DNA of 64,000 nt from the NCBI GenBank assembly GCA_051294375.1, contig CM119264.1, forward strand, positions 30,293,656 through 30,357,655, read 5' to 3'. The stretch comes from Paraspadella gotoi. Its lineage: Eukaryota > Chaetognatha. Both the position numbers and the translations under genes were made by a program. Positions 12,776 through 24,429 of the stretch are shown here, in pieces. Positions within the stretch are counted from its first letter, which is position 1, and every line of letters starts with the position of its first letter. The notes beneath the pieces were generated by a model that worked only from the letters and a program-made list of their open reading frames with translations, had not been told where the DNA came from and ran no database searches.

Positions 12776-13247
12776 AATGTCGTCGTCGTTGTCGTCGTCG
12801 TTGTCATCTTCGTCTTCGTCATAGTCGTCAATTTCTTCATCATCGTCGTTGTCAAAGTAATTGTCTTATTCTTAGTCTTTATCTTCCTCTTCGTTTTCAT
12901 CGTTGCTGTCATCTTCGCTGTCCTCATGGTTGTCATCCTAGTAAATGTCATCATTGTAATTATCAAAGTCGATGCTGTCGTCATCTCCATCATCGTCATC
13001 AACTTCATTGTAATCCCCCTCGCCGGTGTCATTGTCAATCGTCGTCATTATCATCGTCATAGTCATTGTCTTGGTCGTTATCGTCATCATCATCATTGTG
13101 GTTATTGTATTCGTCATCATCGTTGATGTCATCGTCATGGTCGCCCTCGCCGTTGTCATCGTCATCATGATTGTCATCGTCGTTATCGTCTTTGTCATCC
13201 TCGTCGTCGTCATCATCGTCGTCGTCGTCATCATCGTCGTCTTTTCC
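12776..13247. repeat. Degenerate (GTC/ATC/TTG)n trinucleotide tract
   Basis: Almost 470 bp are built from GTC, ATC, GTT and ATT triplets. This keeps several frames open on both strands and produces Thr/Met-rich or Val/Ile-rich peptides. No domain is visible and I regard it as a decayed microsatellite. It resembles the tract at 49,728-49,920. Confidence 0.85.
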
Positions 13248-13319
13248 GATCGGAAAAAGAAATGAGAGAAATTAAGCGAAAAGACGAGATTTAGCCGTGA
13301 GAGTTCTTTGATGGGTATA

Positions 13320-14225
13320 GATCCAAGCATGTGCGGATTTTGAGGGAGGTGCGGACGAGGAGAGGAGGGGAGAGGGGTTGGAGAGGGTGGGAAGAGGAGG
13401 CGTATAGGGGAATAAATGGGGATGGGGAAGGGGGGATAATTAGAGATGAGCAGGGGGATAAGTCGAGGGAAGGGGCGAGACGGGTGTGAGTTAGGGGGGA
13501 GATTGAGGAGGTAGTGTGAGAGAGGGGAAGAGGCGATAGGGAAAGGGGTGATAGGAGGGGGAGGGAGGAAATAGGGGGAGAGAGGAAAGGGTGAGAGGAT
13601 GGGAGAGGGAGGAAAGTGGGGAAGTGTGGGAGTGGGTAGCGAACGAAGCGGAGGGGTGGTAGAGGGGTTGAAAGGGGGCAGAGGGGGAAAGGGGGAAGTG
13701 GAGGGGGGCGAGAGGGGGGTGAGATGGGAGCGTAGATAGGGGACAAGGGGGATAATGGGCAATAGTCTGAGGTGGGTGTAGCGGGAGTGAAGGGGGGAAG
13801 GGGGGAGAGGGGGGAAGCGGCGGAATGAGGGGGGAAGAAGGGGAGGGGTGAAGAGTGTGGTGAAGGAGGAGAGTGGCAGAATAGGGGGACGGGGGGAGGA
13901 GGGGAAAGTGGCTGCCGAGAACAATGGGGGAGGGGGGGGATAAAGTGGGCGTGAAGGCTGAGGAGCAGGGGGAAGTTGGGAGATGGGGAGAAAGCGGGCA
14001 CGACGGGGGGGAAAGGGGGGGGAGGAGGGGATGAGAGTTGGAAGAAGAGGTGGAGGGGGCGAGAGTGGTGAGAAGGGAGCTAGGGGGACGGAAGGAGATA
14101 GTAAGGGGGGAACAGGAGAGATGGGGGTAAGTGGTGCGACGCGGAACAATGGGCGGCATCGGGGGGGGAATCAGAAGAGGAAAGTGGGGGAGAGGGGGGG
14201 ATAAGTGGGGGAAGTAGGGAGGACG
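13320..14225. repeat. G-rich polypurine tract of about 900 bp
   Basis: The + strand is dominated by runs of 3 to 9 Gs separated by A or by a few other bases. It is not a simple tandem repeat. On the - strand it is open over long distances as Pro/Ser/Leu/His strings (270- and 403-codon frames), which I attribute to composition. Such a strand has many potential G-quadruplex motifs and could form triplexes. Confidence 0.85.
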
Positions 14226-14339
14226 GAAAATAGGTGAGGGATAGAAGCGCTTTAATCTGGTCTGCGAAGTATTTGGCGGGAGTGGTTTTGTCGATTGGAC
14301 CATGATTAATAAATGTCATTGATATATCATTTGATTATC

Positions 14340-14364
14340 NNNNNNNNNNNNNNNNNNNNNNNNN
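14340..14364. other. Assembly gap, exactly 25 N
   Basis: A placeholder gap that precedes a (TGA)n microsatellite at about 14,365-14,420. Confidence 0.95.
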
Positions 14365-14370
14365 TGATGA

Positions 14371-14404
<34 letters not shown>

Positions 14405-15060
14405 TATAATGATGATGAACAGAGATAAAAATGTTGAGAATTTAATAATAGCAAATAAAATCAAAGAGAAAAAGAGAAAAAGCGGGAATTGACATCAGAG
14501 ATTTATTTACCTCAGAATCACGAAGGACAAGAAAAAAAGAAAAGAAAAGAAAAGAAAAGAAAAGAAAAGTTGGGTCATCGGTCAAACTTCTTTTCTTCCT
14601 CGTCCTGTTTTCTGAATGCTTTAGTTTTCTAATCTTTTCTTTTCTTTTTTCCTCTCTCATCCCATTGTCCTCTCCCTCTCTCTCTCGATGGAAGGAGGGC
14701 GTTGGTGAGGTCAGCAATGAGAGAACAGAAAGGAAAAGAAAGGAAGAAAAAAAAAGAAAAGAAAGGAAGGAAGAAAGGAAAGAAGGAAGGAAGGAAAGAG
14801 AAAAGGAAAGAGGAAGGGAGAAAAGGAAAAAAGGAAAGAAGGAAGGGAAGGAAAAAAAAGAAAAGAAGGAAGGAAAGGGAAAAAATGAAGGAAGGAAAGA
14901 AGAAAGAAGAAAAGGAAGGAAACAAAGAAGAAAAAAGGGAGGAAGAAAAAAAGTAAGGAGAGGAAGGAAAGGAAGGAAAGGAAGGAGGAAGAAAAAAAAA
15001 GGAAAAAGTTGGAAGGAAGAGAAAAAGGAAAGAAGGAAGGAAGAAAGAAAAAAAGAATTA
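14365..15060. repeat. (TGA)n, (AAAAG)n and (GGAA)n microsatellites
   Basis: (TGA)n occupies about 14,365-14,420, (AAAAG)n about 14,533-14,567, and a (GGAA)/(GAAA) polypurine tract about 14,722-15,055. Open frames over the last are Lys/Arg/Glu strings on + and Phe/Ser/Leu on -. They are not genes. Confidence 0.9.
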
Positions 15061-15305
15061 AAAACGGGAAAAGGAAAAGATAACGTTGATAAGTATGTAT
15101 ACAAAAACAAAGGATATAAGTTTTGTCAAGGAAATACAATGAGGCCAATGACAGAAAGTGTTGAAAGAACGTTTCTGAAAAAAAAAGAAAAAGGGATTTA
15201 ACTTGAGAGAAGATTTAAAGAGAGAAGATTTAAAGTCTTTTACTTGAGTTCAACCCAGGGATTTGAGTTTCTCGTTTGTGTTGTTGAGAAACCGTCCAAT
15301 TGCAG

Positions 15306-16033
15306 ATGGAAGAGCTGTTTCTTTCCATCTCTTTACTTTGAACGGAAAAGGAGGAGCCCGTTTCAATATGCTGGCGAGAAGNNNNNNNNNNNNNNNNNNN
15401 NNNNNNNNNNNNNNNNNNNNNNNNNNNNNNNNNNNNNNNNNNNNNNNNNNNNNNNNNNNNNNNNNNNNNNNNNNNNNNNNNNNNNNNNNNNNNNNNNNNN
15501 NNNNNNNNNNNNNNNNNNNNNNNNNNNNNNNNNNNNNNNNNNNNNNNNNNNNNNNNNNNNNNNNNNNNNNNNNNNNNNNNNNNNNNNNNNNNNNNNNNNN
15601 NNNNNNNNNNNNNNNNNNNNNNNNNNNNNNNNNNNNNNNNNNNNNNNNNNNNNNNNNNNNNNNNNNNNNNNNNNNNNNNNNNNNNNNNNNNNNNNNNNNN
15701 NNNNNNNNNNNNNNNNNNNNNNNNNNNNNNNNNNNNNNNNNNNNNNNNNNNNNNNNNNNNNNNNNNNNNNNNNNNNNNNNNNNNNNNNNNNNNNNNNNNN
15801 NNNNNNNNNNNNNNNNNNNNNNNNNNNNNNNNNNNNNNNNNNNNNNNNNNNNNNNNNNNNNNNNNNNNNNNNNNNNNNNNNNNNNNNNNNNNATGCAAAT
15901 ATTCAGCGTGGAGCCTCGTGACGCGGGGACTTACCAGTGTGGACACGCCCACTCCTTCCTACTCGGCGTCGTTGCCATCCCTACTTGCAATCCATCCTCG
16001 CTGGCCGCTCTTAATGAAGGACAATCCACAAGG
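15306..16033 (+). CDS. Ig-superfamily receptor exon(s), interrupted by a 511-N gap
   Basis: Left of the gap, a 3' splice site (TCCAATTGCAG) opens a frame starting with two leftover bases, so the preceding intron would be phase 1. It reads GRAVSFHLFTLNGKGGARF. Right of the gap (15,893) the same frame reads MQIFSVEPRDAGTYQC and on to a 5' splice site, AAGG|GTGAGA, at 16,033. The pattern L/I-x-x-V-x-x-x-D-A-G-T-Y-x-C is the E-F strand signature of an Ig domain (the second disulphide cysteine plus the Tyr corner), so this half is convincing. About 30 residues follow, with another Cys. Ig receptors of this kind act in cell adhesion or axon guidance at the cell surface. Whether both sides belong to one exon depends on the true gap size: the estimated size keeps frame, but one exon this long would be unusual. 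Family assignment beyond Ig is inference. Confidence 0.5.
15382..15892. other. Assembly gap, 511 N
   Basis: A scaffold gap of estimated length inside the candidate Ig exon region. Other sized gaps in the window lie at 16,715-16,932, 17,265-17,446, 27,024-27,255, 27,445-27,713, 47,003-47,194 and 47,677-47,823. Confidence 0.95.
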
Positions 16034-18897
16034 GTGAGACAAAAAAATGTTGGTGGTGAATGAGGGAACAAAAAATAATTTAGACGTGAGATAATATGAT
16101 TATTGATTAAAATATTTTGCTCATCTTGTTTGGGGAACAGTATCATAAAATACTATATATTTATATTAATATCCTTTTTTCAAAATAATTTTTGGGAAAA
16201 TTTTATTACAGATTTATAAAAAGTTGGACCAAAAATATAATCATAAAACAAGTTATCAAAAATGTTTATTATAAGATGAAACGTTTTAATCATTTTTTCG
16301 CAGCCTAATATAAAAATTTTAATTTTACAAAAGTTTCCATGATCTTATAAAGATATTATCATAATTCATAAAGAAAATTCAATTTATGATACTGTTATGC
16401 AAATTAAAAAAAACAAACATTGTCCAATCGCTGAATGTTTTCATCGCTCCACTCTTGTGGTTTGAAGTTTGGGTAGGAAGAATTGTCGTGTCTCCTTTGA
16501 TCCCTTTTCAATTGAAGCGTCGTTAAAAATGTATAAATTTAACTCTGAACATTACTATATAGAAAATAGTTGTATGATGATTGTAACATGAGCTAAAAAT
16601 TAAGGAAAAGTCGGTTATAACGAAGGAAAAAGTGTATAAATGGGATGAAAGTCAGGATGTAAGCAGTTGGAGGTGATCTGATGATTTAGGGATGTGATGA
16701 TATCCTCTTATTTANNNNNNNNNNNNNNNNNNNNNNNNNNNNNNNNNNNNNNNNNNNNNNNNNNNNNNNNNNNNNNNNNNNNNNNNNNNNNNNNNNNNNN
16801 NNNNNNNNNNNNNNNNNNNNNNNNNNNNNNNNNNNNNNNNNNNNNNNNNNNNNNNNNNNNNNNNNNNNNNNNNNNNNNNNNNNNNNNNNNNNNNNNNNNN
16901 NNNNNNNNNNNNNNNNNNNNNNNNNNNNNNNNGAGAGAATTTTAAAAGGAAATGGCCTCAGATAAACCAAATAAACAATTACTCCATTTGACAACATTTC
17001 ACAAATTATAACTTTATAATTATTAAAAATGACATGGAGTAGGTATAGTAGGTATTTTTCTCAATTTATTTTCCAGATTAATGATCCAGATTACGTTTCT
17101 TTACATTAACGTAACCTTCGGTTGTCATTTTTACATTCGACTTTCTACATTTGATTTATTTCCAGCGACTTTGAATGAATCGAATCCCGGCGATTTGTCG
17201 ATCGGCTGATTTGAACCGATTAGCCGATCGGCCTTGACGAATCGCTCTCGCGTTTCGAAAGAATNNNNNNNNNNNNNNNNNNNNNNNNNNNNNNNNNNNN
17301 NNNNNNNNNNNNNNNNNNNNNNNNNNNNNNNNNNNNNNNNNNNNNNNNNNNNNNNNNNNNNNNNNNNNNNNNNNNNNNNNNNNNNNNNNNNNNNNNNNNN
17401 NNNNNNNNNNNNNNNNNNNNNNNNNNNNNNNNNNNNNNNNNNNNNNTTTTTGTGGCAGAAAAAAAAAGATTTATATCAAAGAAATAAATTGAAGGTCGAA
17501 TGAATGTAGAGATGTACGGATGGATTGTATAAAATGTATATAATGTACATGGTGCAGGCTTTGTTCAAATATGTAAAATATACAATTTAATGCTCCCTTG
17601 TCCAAAGTCAGGGGAAAGATAACTCAGTTATTGAATAAATAGTTATTTTTTGGTTGTAACAATTTCATAACTCGGATGTACGATTACACTGACACGCCGA
17701 AACTTACAAAAACCACACACACAGAGAGATCCACCCACACAAAATCACATTTTCTCCCAAAAGAGACGAAATATTTCATTTTGTTCTTTTATTCGCGAAG
17801 GAAAATGAAAAAAGGGGAAATGTTGATGAATTCGATAGAAAATCTGTTTTTTCGACTCAAGTGAGTCGTTACGACGAACGCAACAATAACAACAACGACG
17901 ACAACAACAACAACAAGAACGACAACAACAACGGCGTAAAATAAATTTTGTTCTCTCTCTCTTTTCTGTCCGAAAATTTTTTTTCCTTTTTAAATTTTTA
18001 AAGTTGAGGTGAGAAAAAAAAGGGAAATTTTATTGGAAAAATATGTGAAAAAAAAGGTAATCAATAAAAAAAGGGAAAGCGAAGCACAATGGAGTTCGTT
18101 ACTCAATAAATCGATTCTTTTTCTTACGTCCTTTCTCTCTCTCTCTCCTTCTTCTCCTCTCCTTTTCTCCTTCTCTCGTTTTTCCTCTCTTCTATCTTCT
18201 ATTCTCATCTCTCTTCCTCATCCTTTTTTCTTCTTCTCTCTCATATTCTCTTTCTTCGTTCACTCTTTCTCCTCTTTTCATCTTGCTTTCCTCTGAAGGG
18301 TCTCTGCAACTCATAGCTAGGACAACTGTTCGACACGACGACGACGAGACGACGAGATGACGACGTGTACGAAAAATTCAAAGATGTTTTCAAAACTCCT
18401 TCATAAATCATGTCACCCCGAATTGGTTGGACATTAGGTTAGGAATGGGAGGAGAGAGAGAGAGAGAAGGAGCGAGAGAGAGAGAGAGAGAGAGAGAAGA
18501 AAGGCAGAGAGAAAGAGAAAGAGAAAGACGTCCTGCCAAATGTATTTGGTGTCGGATGAATGTACATCGTGCATAGTTTCGTCTTAGTTCGTCGTTTGGT
18601 GGCGCTCCTCGTTGTCGTTGTCGGTTTGAAAGAGTGTACGTCTTTAATACTCTTCCCTCTCTCTCTTTTCCTGTCAAAACACCTCAAATTCCGTTCACAG
18701 AACCTCTTTCCCAAGATATGATTTTATCTTTAAGATACACTCGCCCTGCCCATATTGTGGCTCGCGCTCCCAACGTGTGCAACGTTCCGAATTTTCCGTG
18801 AAACGCGCACGAGATCGACGCCCATGGAGATCGCGGGGCGTGTTGATCCGCCCCGGTCACGAAGGAAAGCCCCAGGCAGAGAGAGAGAGAGAGAGAG

Positions 18898-18934
<37 letters not shown>

Positions 18935-20267
18935 AGAAGAAAAGAGGAGAGAAAAAGCCTTTAAATTATTTAGATCTTGGAAGAAGGGATATAAATATTC
19001 CCTAAAAGATAAGAGGAGAGGGGAAGATGTTTTGAATGGGTGGTGGGTGAAGAATTTTTGGGGTAAGAAAGTATTGTGGTGGGAGGGGAGGGCGTTAAGT
19101 GGGTTTTGTGGTAGGAAGGGGGTTCGTGAAAGAGGAGAGAGGGGGGTTTGTGGTTGCAAAAGAGATCGATGCGTGGGGTCGTGGAAAGCGGGTTTGTGGC
19201 TAAGAGGGATTTGTGGTAGAATAGGGATAAAGGCGTGTGTGGGCAGAATGGGGGTTTGTGTGAGGGAGTGAAAAAGGCGGTTTGTGTGTGGGATCCTGTA
19301 AGAGGTAAGGGGCAAGAAAACCCCGCAGAAAACCCCAGGGGAAGTCAAAGTCATCGCCCCGTGGCGCCGCGTCGGGGCCGAAGGTCGCCGGTTCGATTCT
19401 CGTCCGCGACGTTATCTCCTTACGCCCCCCTCCGCCCCCCCTTGCGTTGCGAAGGTCGCTGGCGTCAGTCTCCTTCTCTGCAGAAAGCGACCATCGCTGA
19501 GTCGATGACAACGAGAGATGGAAGTGATAAAGACGCCGATGCTATTGGTGGCAATGATGATGGTCACATTGGTTGCAATAACTTATGACGATAGAAAGAA
19601 GCGTTTTTGACGCTTCCTTATGTTACAACCTAAACAAAAAGAACAAAAAGCAACATTAACAAAAACAATAACAACAATAACAATAACAACAAGGATGTTT
19701 GCTTCTGCAACATCGATTACGACTGAGGGAAACATTAATCGTCTTCTCCGGTTTATTCCTATCGCCGTTGTTGTTGTTGTTGTTGTCGTTGTTATAGTGT
19801 TGTTGTTGTTGTTTTAAAGGAAGAGACGGAAATATGAAAAGTAGAATAAAGAATGCGACGTGTTGTAATAACGGATTGTGGTAACACTAAAACTGTTACA
19901 TACAATGGAAACAGTTCTTCAATACATTTACTTCACTTTGAAAAAAGGATTTGATTAAAAGCTTGCCGGGTCATGCTAAGTTATTATCTTGTCAGATGGA
20001 TGGAGGCCTTGAGTCACTCGTGACTATGACCTGTCCATTGGACAGTGTCCAAAGTTGTTTGCAAGTTACCCTTATAATTGAATGAATGGATAATTTGTAT
20101 ATTTGTTTTACCAATTTGGTTATTTACCAATTTCATAAAGAGATGATTGTTAAAATGAAAGTTTTAAAAAAATGGTCAAAACTCGGTGGTAGGATATTGA
20201 GGCAATACTGTATTTATTGCAACAAAGTCTAAGTGACGAAGTCTGAGCACCTTAGAATAGGAACGCC

Positions 20268-20299
<32 letters not shown>

Positions 20300-20879
20300 T
20301 GACGACGACGACGAGGAAGAAAATTTCCGGTTTTGAGCCGACGACCGGGAAACTGAAGCCGGAAAGAAAAAAAAAAACCCGGATGAGGGAAGATGAACCG
20401 TAAAACCCGGATGAGGGAAGATGAACCGTAAAACTAATCGTCTGATCTTTTCCCTCTGGATTTTCGCTTTTTTCTCTTCACTTAATACTTTTCTCTTCTC
20501 GTTACTTTCTTCATTACTTTTCTTTTTTTCCTTCTTTTCATCTCCTCTCTATTCTTGATTCATTACTTTTCTCTTTTTCCTTCTCTTCATCTTCTCTCTA
20601 TTTTAACTTCATTACCTTTCTTTTTACTTACTTCATTTCCTCTCTATTATCGATCCATAACTATTCTTCTATTTTCTATCTTAACTTCCTTTCTTTCTTA
20701 ACTTCATCAATTTTCTTTTTCCTTTCTTCTCTTTATCTCTCCCTCTCTTTTCAGTCCCATTCTCAAATAATTTCTACCAAAATTAACTTACCTCGCCACT
20801 TCTCTACCATTACCCCTACCTCACCTCGTCACGTCTCATTTTTGACCCCACCCGCCCTCACCCCCCCCAAAAGGGTCAG
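16034..20879. other. Probable intron with microsatellites and two sized gaps
   Basis: This is AT-rich sequence between two candidate Ig exons on the same strand. It contains (AAC)n at about 17,880-17,937, (TC)-rich 18,130-18,290, (GA)n at about 18,450-18,520 and 18,878-18,955, (AAC)n and (GTT)n at 19,660-19,815, and (GAC)n at 20,265-20,315. It also holds gaps at 16,715-16,932 and 17,265-17,446. An acceptor-like TTATTTCCAG at 17,164 leads into sequence with stops in all frames, so I do not call an exon there. A GC-richer patch at 18,740-18,870 and another at 19,320-19,480 have no recognised product. Confidence 0.5.
20378..20433. repeat. 28-bp perfect tandem duplication
   Basis: A 28-bp unit beginning ACCCGGATGAGGGAAGATG occurs twice in a row without mismatch. 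It lies about 60 bp after a (GAC)n microsatellite. Its function, if any, is unknown. Confidence 0.85.
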
Positions 20880-21025
20880 TGGATGACCTCGGCGATTCGA
20901 CTCAGCTGGAGAATTACTCCACTTCGACTTTAGTCTTCAAACCCTGGTTGAGCGACATGGGGAAGACGCTGAGGTGCCAAGTCTCTCCATCATCGCTCCA
21001 GCAACTCACGTCGATGGAGAAGGAG
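20880..21025 (+). CDS. Ig half-domain exon, Sidestep-like receptor
   Basis: The exon runs from a 3' splice site (AAAAGGGTCAG) to GAG|GTGAGG. It begins with two leftover bases (phase-1 intron) and ends in phase 0. It reads DDLGDSTQLENYS and then STSTLVFKPWLSDMGKTLRC, ending ...LTSMEKE. The pattern N-x-S/T-x-S-x-L-x-F-x-P-x-x-x-D-x-G-K-x-L-x-C is typical of the second half of an Ig domain in Sidestep and related arthropod adhesion receptors, which guide motor axons by binding Beaten-path proteins. NYS is a potential N-glycosylation site. This is the most convincing exon of the window and is in clean sequence. An alternative acceptor at 20,904 (GATTCGACTCAG) would shorten it by 25 bases. The first half of the domain should lie in an upstream exon, perhaps in a gap. 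Confidence 0.65.
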
Positions 21026-22319
21026 GTGAGGCGTTGTTGTTGTTGTTGATGTAGTTGCTGATGATGAAGAGGTTTCTTTCGCTTGTTGTCGTTTAGGTTG
21101 TGTTTATCGCTACCAAAAATAACTTTGAGTTACAAAATTAAGTTAAACTTGAATTATTGGACTTAAATATTCCCAATAAGCTTGTCATTGATTTATTACT
21201 CCATACCGTTCATTACTTCATTCATGATTTATTCCCTCGCTTCTTTCTTTTGCTTCCTTCCTTCCTTCCTTCCTTCCTTCTGCTTCCATTCCTTCCTTCC
21301 TTCCTTCCCTTCCTTCCTTCTCTTCCTTCCTTCTTGCCTTCTTTCCTTCCTAACCTTCATCTCCTCTCCTTCACATTCAATCAGCCTCCCCAACTCACCA
21401 GCCTTCTTGCCCAATCCAATTCTTCATTAAAACCTAAGAAAGAGGAAATCCATTTTCTTTTTGCAACTCCTGCGAAAGCCCCCCCCCCTTTTTCCCCCCC
21501 TTTACCCGCGCCCCTCTCCCGGCCTTCCCTCAGCTCTTTCCTCGAAGAGGGTTCATTTGGCGCCAACCTGTCGCAATTCTGCCGCTCATATGACACGTTT
21601 TGTGCAAGAGTCACGTTACGATGTGCACCTGAAGGTGTCGCCATTGCGATTTCTGAGAAAAAAGACGAAGAATTCTTCAAGCTTCCGACTCAAAAGAGGG
21701 AGTTTTCTCGTCGACGCCCGTTGGAAGTCTTTGTTGGGCGAAGGAAAGTCGATTTTTTTTTTTTCGTTGGGTTTTTTTTTCTAGTGGACTGACTGACTGA
21801 ATGACTGACTGACTTACTGAGCGCCGCCCTCAGCCTATCCGCGAGTCTGTTTGTCAGTATGAAATTGTATGTTTATATGAAATTGGTACAACCAATATAA
21901 AAATTATCCATTCATTTAATAAATATATGTTTGTCTTTGTCTCTTCTTATCCGAGTGTCTTTTTGCTTGTCGTTTTGTCTGTCCTTCTCTGTCTCTCCTT
22001 TCTAAATCCGTCTGTGCGTTATAGCTCTGATCTGCTTTTCGGTCTATCTATCCCGTCGTAGTTTGCGAAGGTTTTTAAACAGCAAAGTCTTCTCGCACAC
22101 CGGAGGTATTCCCACGAACAAAGCACAAGATTTGAAAAAACCAAAAAAAAGCATCGTTGCCAAAAAGTTTGCCAAAAAAAAGCAGTTTTAGTTTTGTCAA
22201 GAAAAGAGAAAAAAATAAAATAAAAGAGAAAAGATTTGGTTTTATGTTTATTGATTTTCAAGTTCCGTTTTTTCTCGTGGGGCAAATAAAAGTCAATTTC
22301 TTTGCGCTCCGACGGTAAA
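21026..22319. other. Probable intron with (TTCC)n microsatellite
   Basis: The stretch follows the donor of the preceding exon and contains (TTCC)n at about 21,240-21,350 and a poly-C/pyrimidine patch at about 21,480-21,535. A 107- to 211-codon open frame from 21,157 to 21,792 crosses the microsatellite and is of low complexity. A short GACTGACTGACT run is at about 21,787-21,815. No exon recognised. Confidence 0.55.
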
Positions 22320-22563
22320 AGTCGAGAGAGCAGAGAGATAAGAGAGAGAGAGAGAGAGGAGAGAGTAGAGAGAGGAGATGTAGAGAGAGAGAGAGTGAAA
22401 GTGAGAGGAGAGAGATCTGGGTGAGATAAGAGAGAGAGAGAGAGAGAGAGTAGAGAGAGAGAGAGCGTGAAAGTGAGAGTTAGAGAGAGAGTGAGGAAAG
22501 CAGAGAGAGAGAGAGAGAGAAGAGAGTAGTAGAGAGAGAGAGATAAGTGAGAGAGAGGAGTAA

Positions 22564-22605
<42 letters not shown>

Positions 22606-23840
22606 AGAGAGAAAGAAGAAGAGAGTAGAAGATGATAGCGAGATGCAGAGAGAGAGAGACAATTGGGTATACTCAGAAGCCCTTCCGAATCAGCGGCAGC
22701 CTGCCCGGGAGCAGCCGCGCGGCGGCCGAGCGGCTATCTCCACCCTGCCTTCGAACTTACTATTCGCTCTGCGGCTCTTCTTACTGCCTCTTCTCTCTTC
22801 GCTTCTCCTTATCTCCCGGATCCGCGCGGCTGCAAAGTCGATCCTGATCGGAGCTGCGGGGCAGCGGATAAGCTTACTACTTTTTCTCTCCTCTCTCTTA
22901 CTCTCGTCACCGCAGCCGAGGCGCTCTTCATGCCTCAGTGCTCCGAATCGCCCGGAATCTGTATCAACTGGGTTCCGGCGGATACCAGTGAGTCTCGCCT
23001 TTTAAAGAGATAAGGGACATTAGAGCTGCTTTTTGAAAATATTACATCTATTGTTAGGGTGGTCATTTCACACACGATGTCAAAAAAAAAAAAAAAAAGA
23101 AAAAACAAAAAAGCAAAAGATAAGATCAGTAAAAACGAGAGAAACGAAAGAAAAGAAAAAAAGAAGGAAAGAAAAATATTGAAAAAATTTAGCACAGTGT
23201 TACAAATATTTTTTTAAATATTGACAGATTTTGAGCTTAAATATAATAATAATCTATAAAAAAGATATACATTCTATAAGGCGAATTAATGGATTAAATT
23301 ATGGCCTGAAAAACAATTGTAATATATGATAAACGATAAAAATGAGCGTAATATTGCAGTATGATATGAGTATTATTTTGCAATTTTGTTAACGTGCAGC
23401 GACGTGATGAAGAGTAATAAATGAGATTAGATAGCAATTTTATGAATCAAAGTAGATAATAAAAATGTTGTAGCTTGCAGCGAATGAATATTTAATAAAT
23501 AATGTTTGTTTTTTTATTTTTTTAATTTTCTTGGGCCAAATATAGCCGGGCATATTTATTAGTGCACATATGTAAATGGTCTCGAAAAATGTTAAAATAT
23601 TGTTTCATTGTCTTATCTTTGTGACAAGGCAGCATATTATAATATTCTCCCATTCATAATTTAAGAAATTTAACTTCGATTGACTAACATAATCAAATTT
23701 TCTAAAAAAAAAAGTCTAGGGGCGCAGCAAGTTTTTAAGGTTGGCCTTTGTCTGCAGAAAGCTTCCTTAGTGCCTGCGTACTGTTTTGAGAGGTCGCCTT
23801 AAAGGCTTATACGCCGCAGGAGCTGGAGCAACAGTTGAAA
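22320..23840. repeat. Duplicated block, copy A (partner at 24.4-25.8 kb)
   Basis: The block starts with degenerate (GA)n (22,320-22,660) and passes through a GC-rich 300-bp segment and an AT-rich tail. It ends in a landmark with 'tttttaaggttg', 'cagaaagcttccttagtg' and 'actgttttgagaggtcg'. The same order recurs at 24,430-25,800, with different small indels throughout. This copy reads more cleanly and has an exon-like element at its GC-rich end. Confidence 0.7.
22916..22987 (+). CDS. Candidate 72-bp exon in a GC-rich block
   Basis: A good 3' splice site (a pyrimidine tract, then CGTCACCGCAG) and a good 5' splice site (ACCA|GTGAGT) enclose 72 bp. In the frame matching phase-1 introns on both sides it reads EALFMPQCSESPGICINWVP plus ADT. 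All three frames are open, as expected for short GC-rich sequence, so the frame is chosen only by phase consistency with the Ig exons. The second copy of this block, near 25,025-25,110, is too indel-ridden to test it. It could be a short linker exon of the same receptor, or not coding at all. Confidence 0.25.
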
Positions 23841-24429
23841 CAAAAGTCCCACTGGCAAAAACATTTTGTCTGAATCCTAAAGGTACTACTACTACTACTT
23901 TGCTACTGACTACTACTTAGCTACTTACTACTACTAGCTACTTGCTACTGTACTACTATACAGTCACTTTAATTAATTATTAAATATGGCTTGACATTAT
24001 CATTTTCTCCACGCTCAATTTCAGCCGCCTCAATCTCTAAGCGAATGTCTTTCAAGTAATTATCTTCTAGGTGCTTGCTTGACAAATTTGAGCATCAACT
24101 GATTGAATATGGAGTAAAGAGAGAGAGAACGGGCCGCCAAGAGGCCTAAGAGAGAGAAGAGAATACGGAAGAGAGAGACGAGAGAGAGTGAGATATCCGG
24201 CTACCCGCGATCCGCATCGGACTATCGACCGGGAAGAAGAAGCCCCTGAGCTTCTCATCACGTGCACACAGAGCATCTCATGAGATATAGAAAATCTCCC
24301 GGCGATCACTTCCGAGCGGGAAAGAAGCCGCCTGGAAGGAGAAACGTGAAGTCACGTCAGGTTGTCGGCAGCAGCGCGCGTCGGCTCGCTCGCGGTGGCA
24401 ATCTGGGCTGCGTTGCGGCGAGAGGCTGA

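Noticed and set aside
12938-14149. 403-codon open frame on the - strand
   Set aside because: It runs over the GTC/ATC microsatellite and the G-rich tract. The peptide is Pro/Ser/Leu and then Thr/Met strings, with no domain. Composition explains the lack of stops.
17165-17264. Exon after TTATTTCCAG
   Set aside because: All three frames after the acceptor hit stops within about 15 codons, before the gap.
19380-19410. tRNA-like T arm (GCCGGTTCGATTCTCG)
   Set aside because: The two sides of the would-be T stem do not pair, and no anticodon arm or acceptor stem is found around it.
23815-23883. Possible exon after GCCGCAG with an ELEQQLKQKSHWQKHF-type frame
   Set aside because: A stop follows at once, the donor is poor, and the second copy near 25,795 keeps neither frame nor splice sites.
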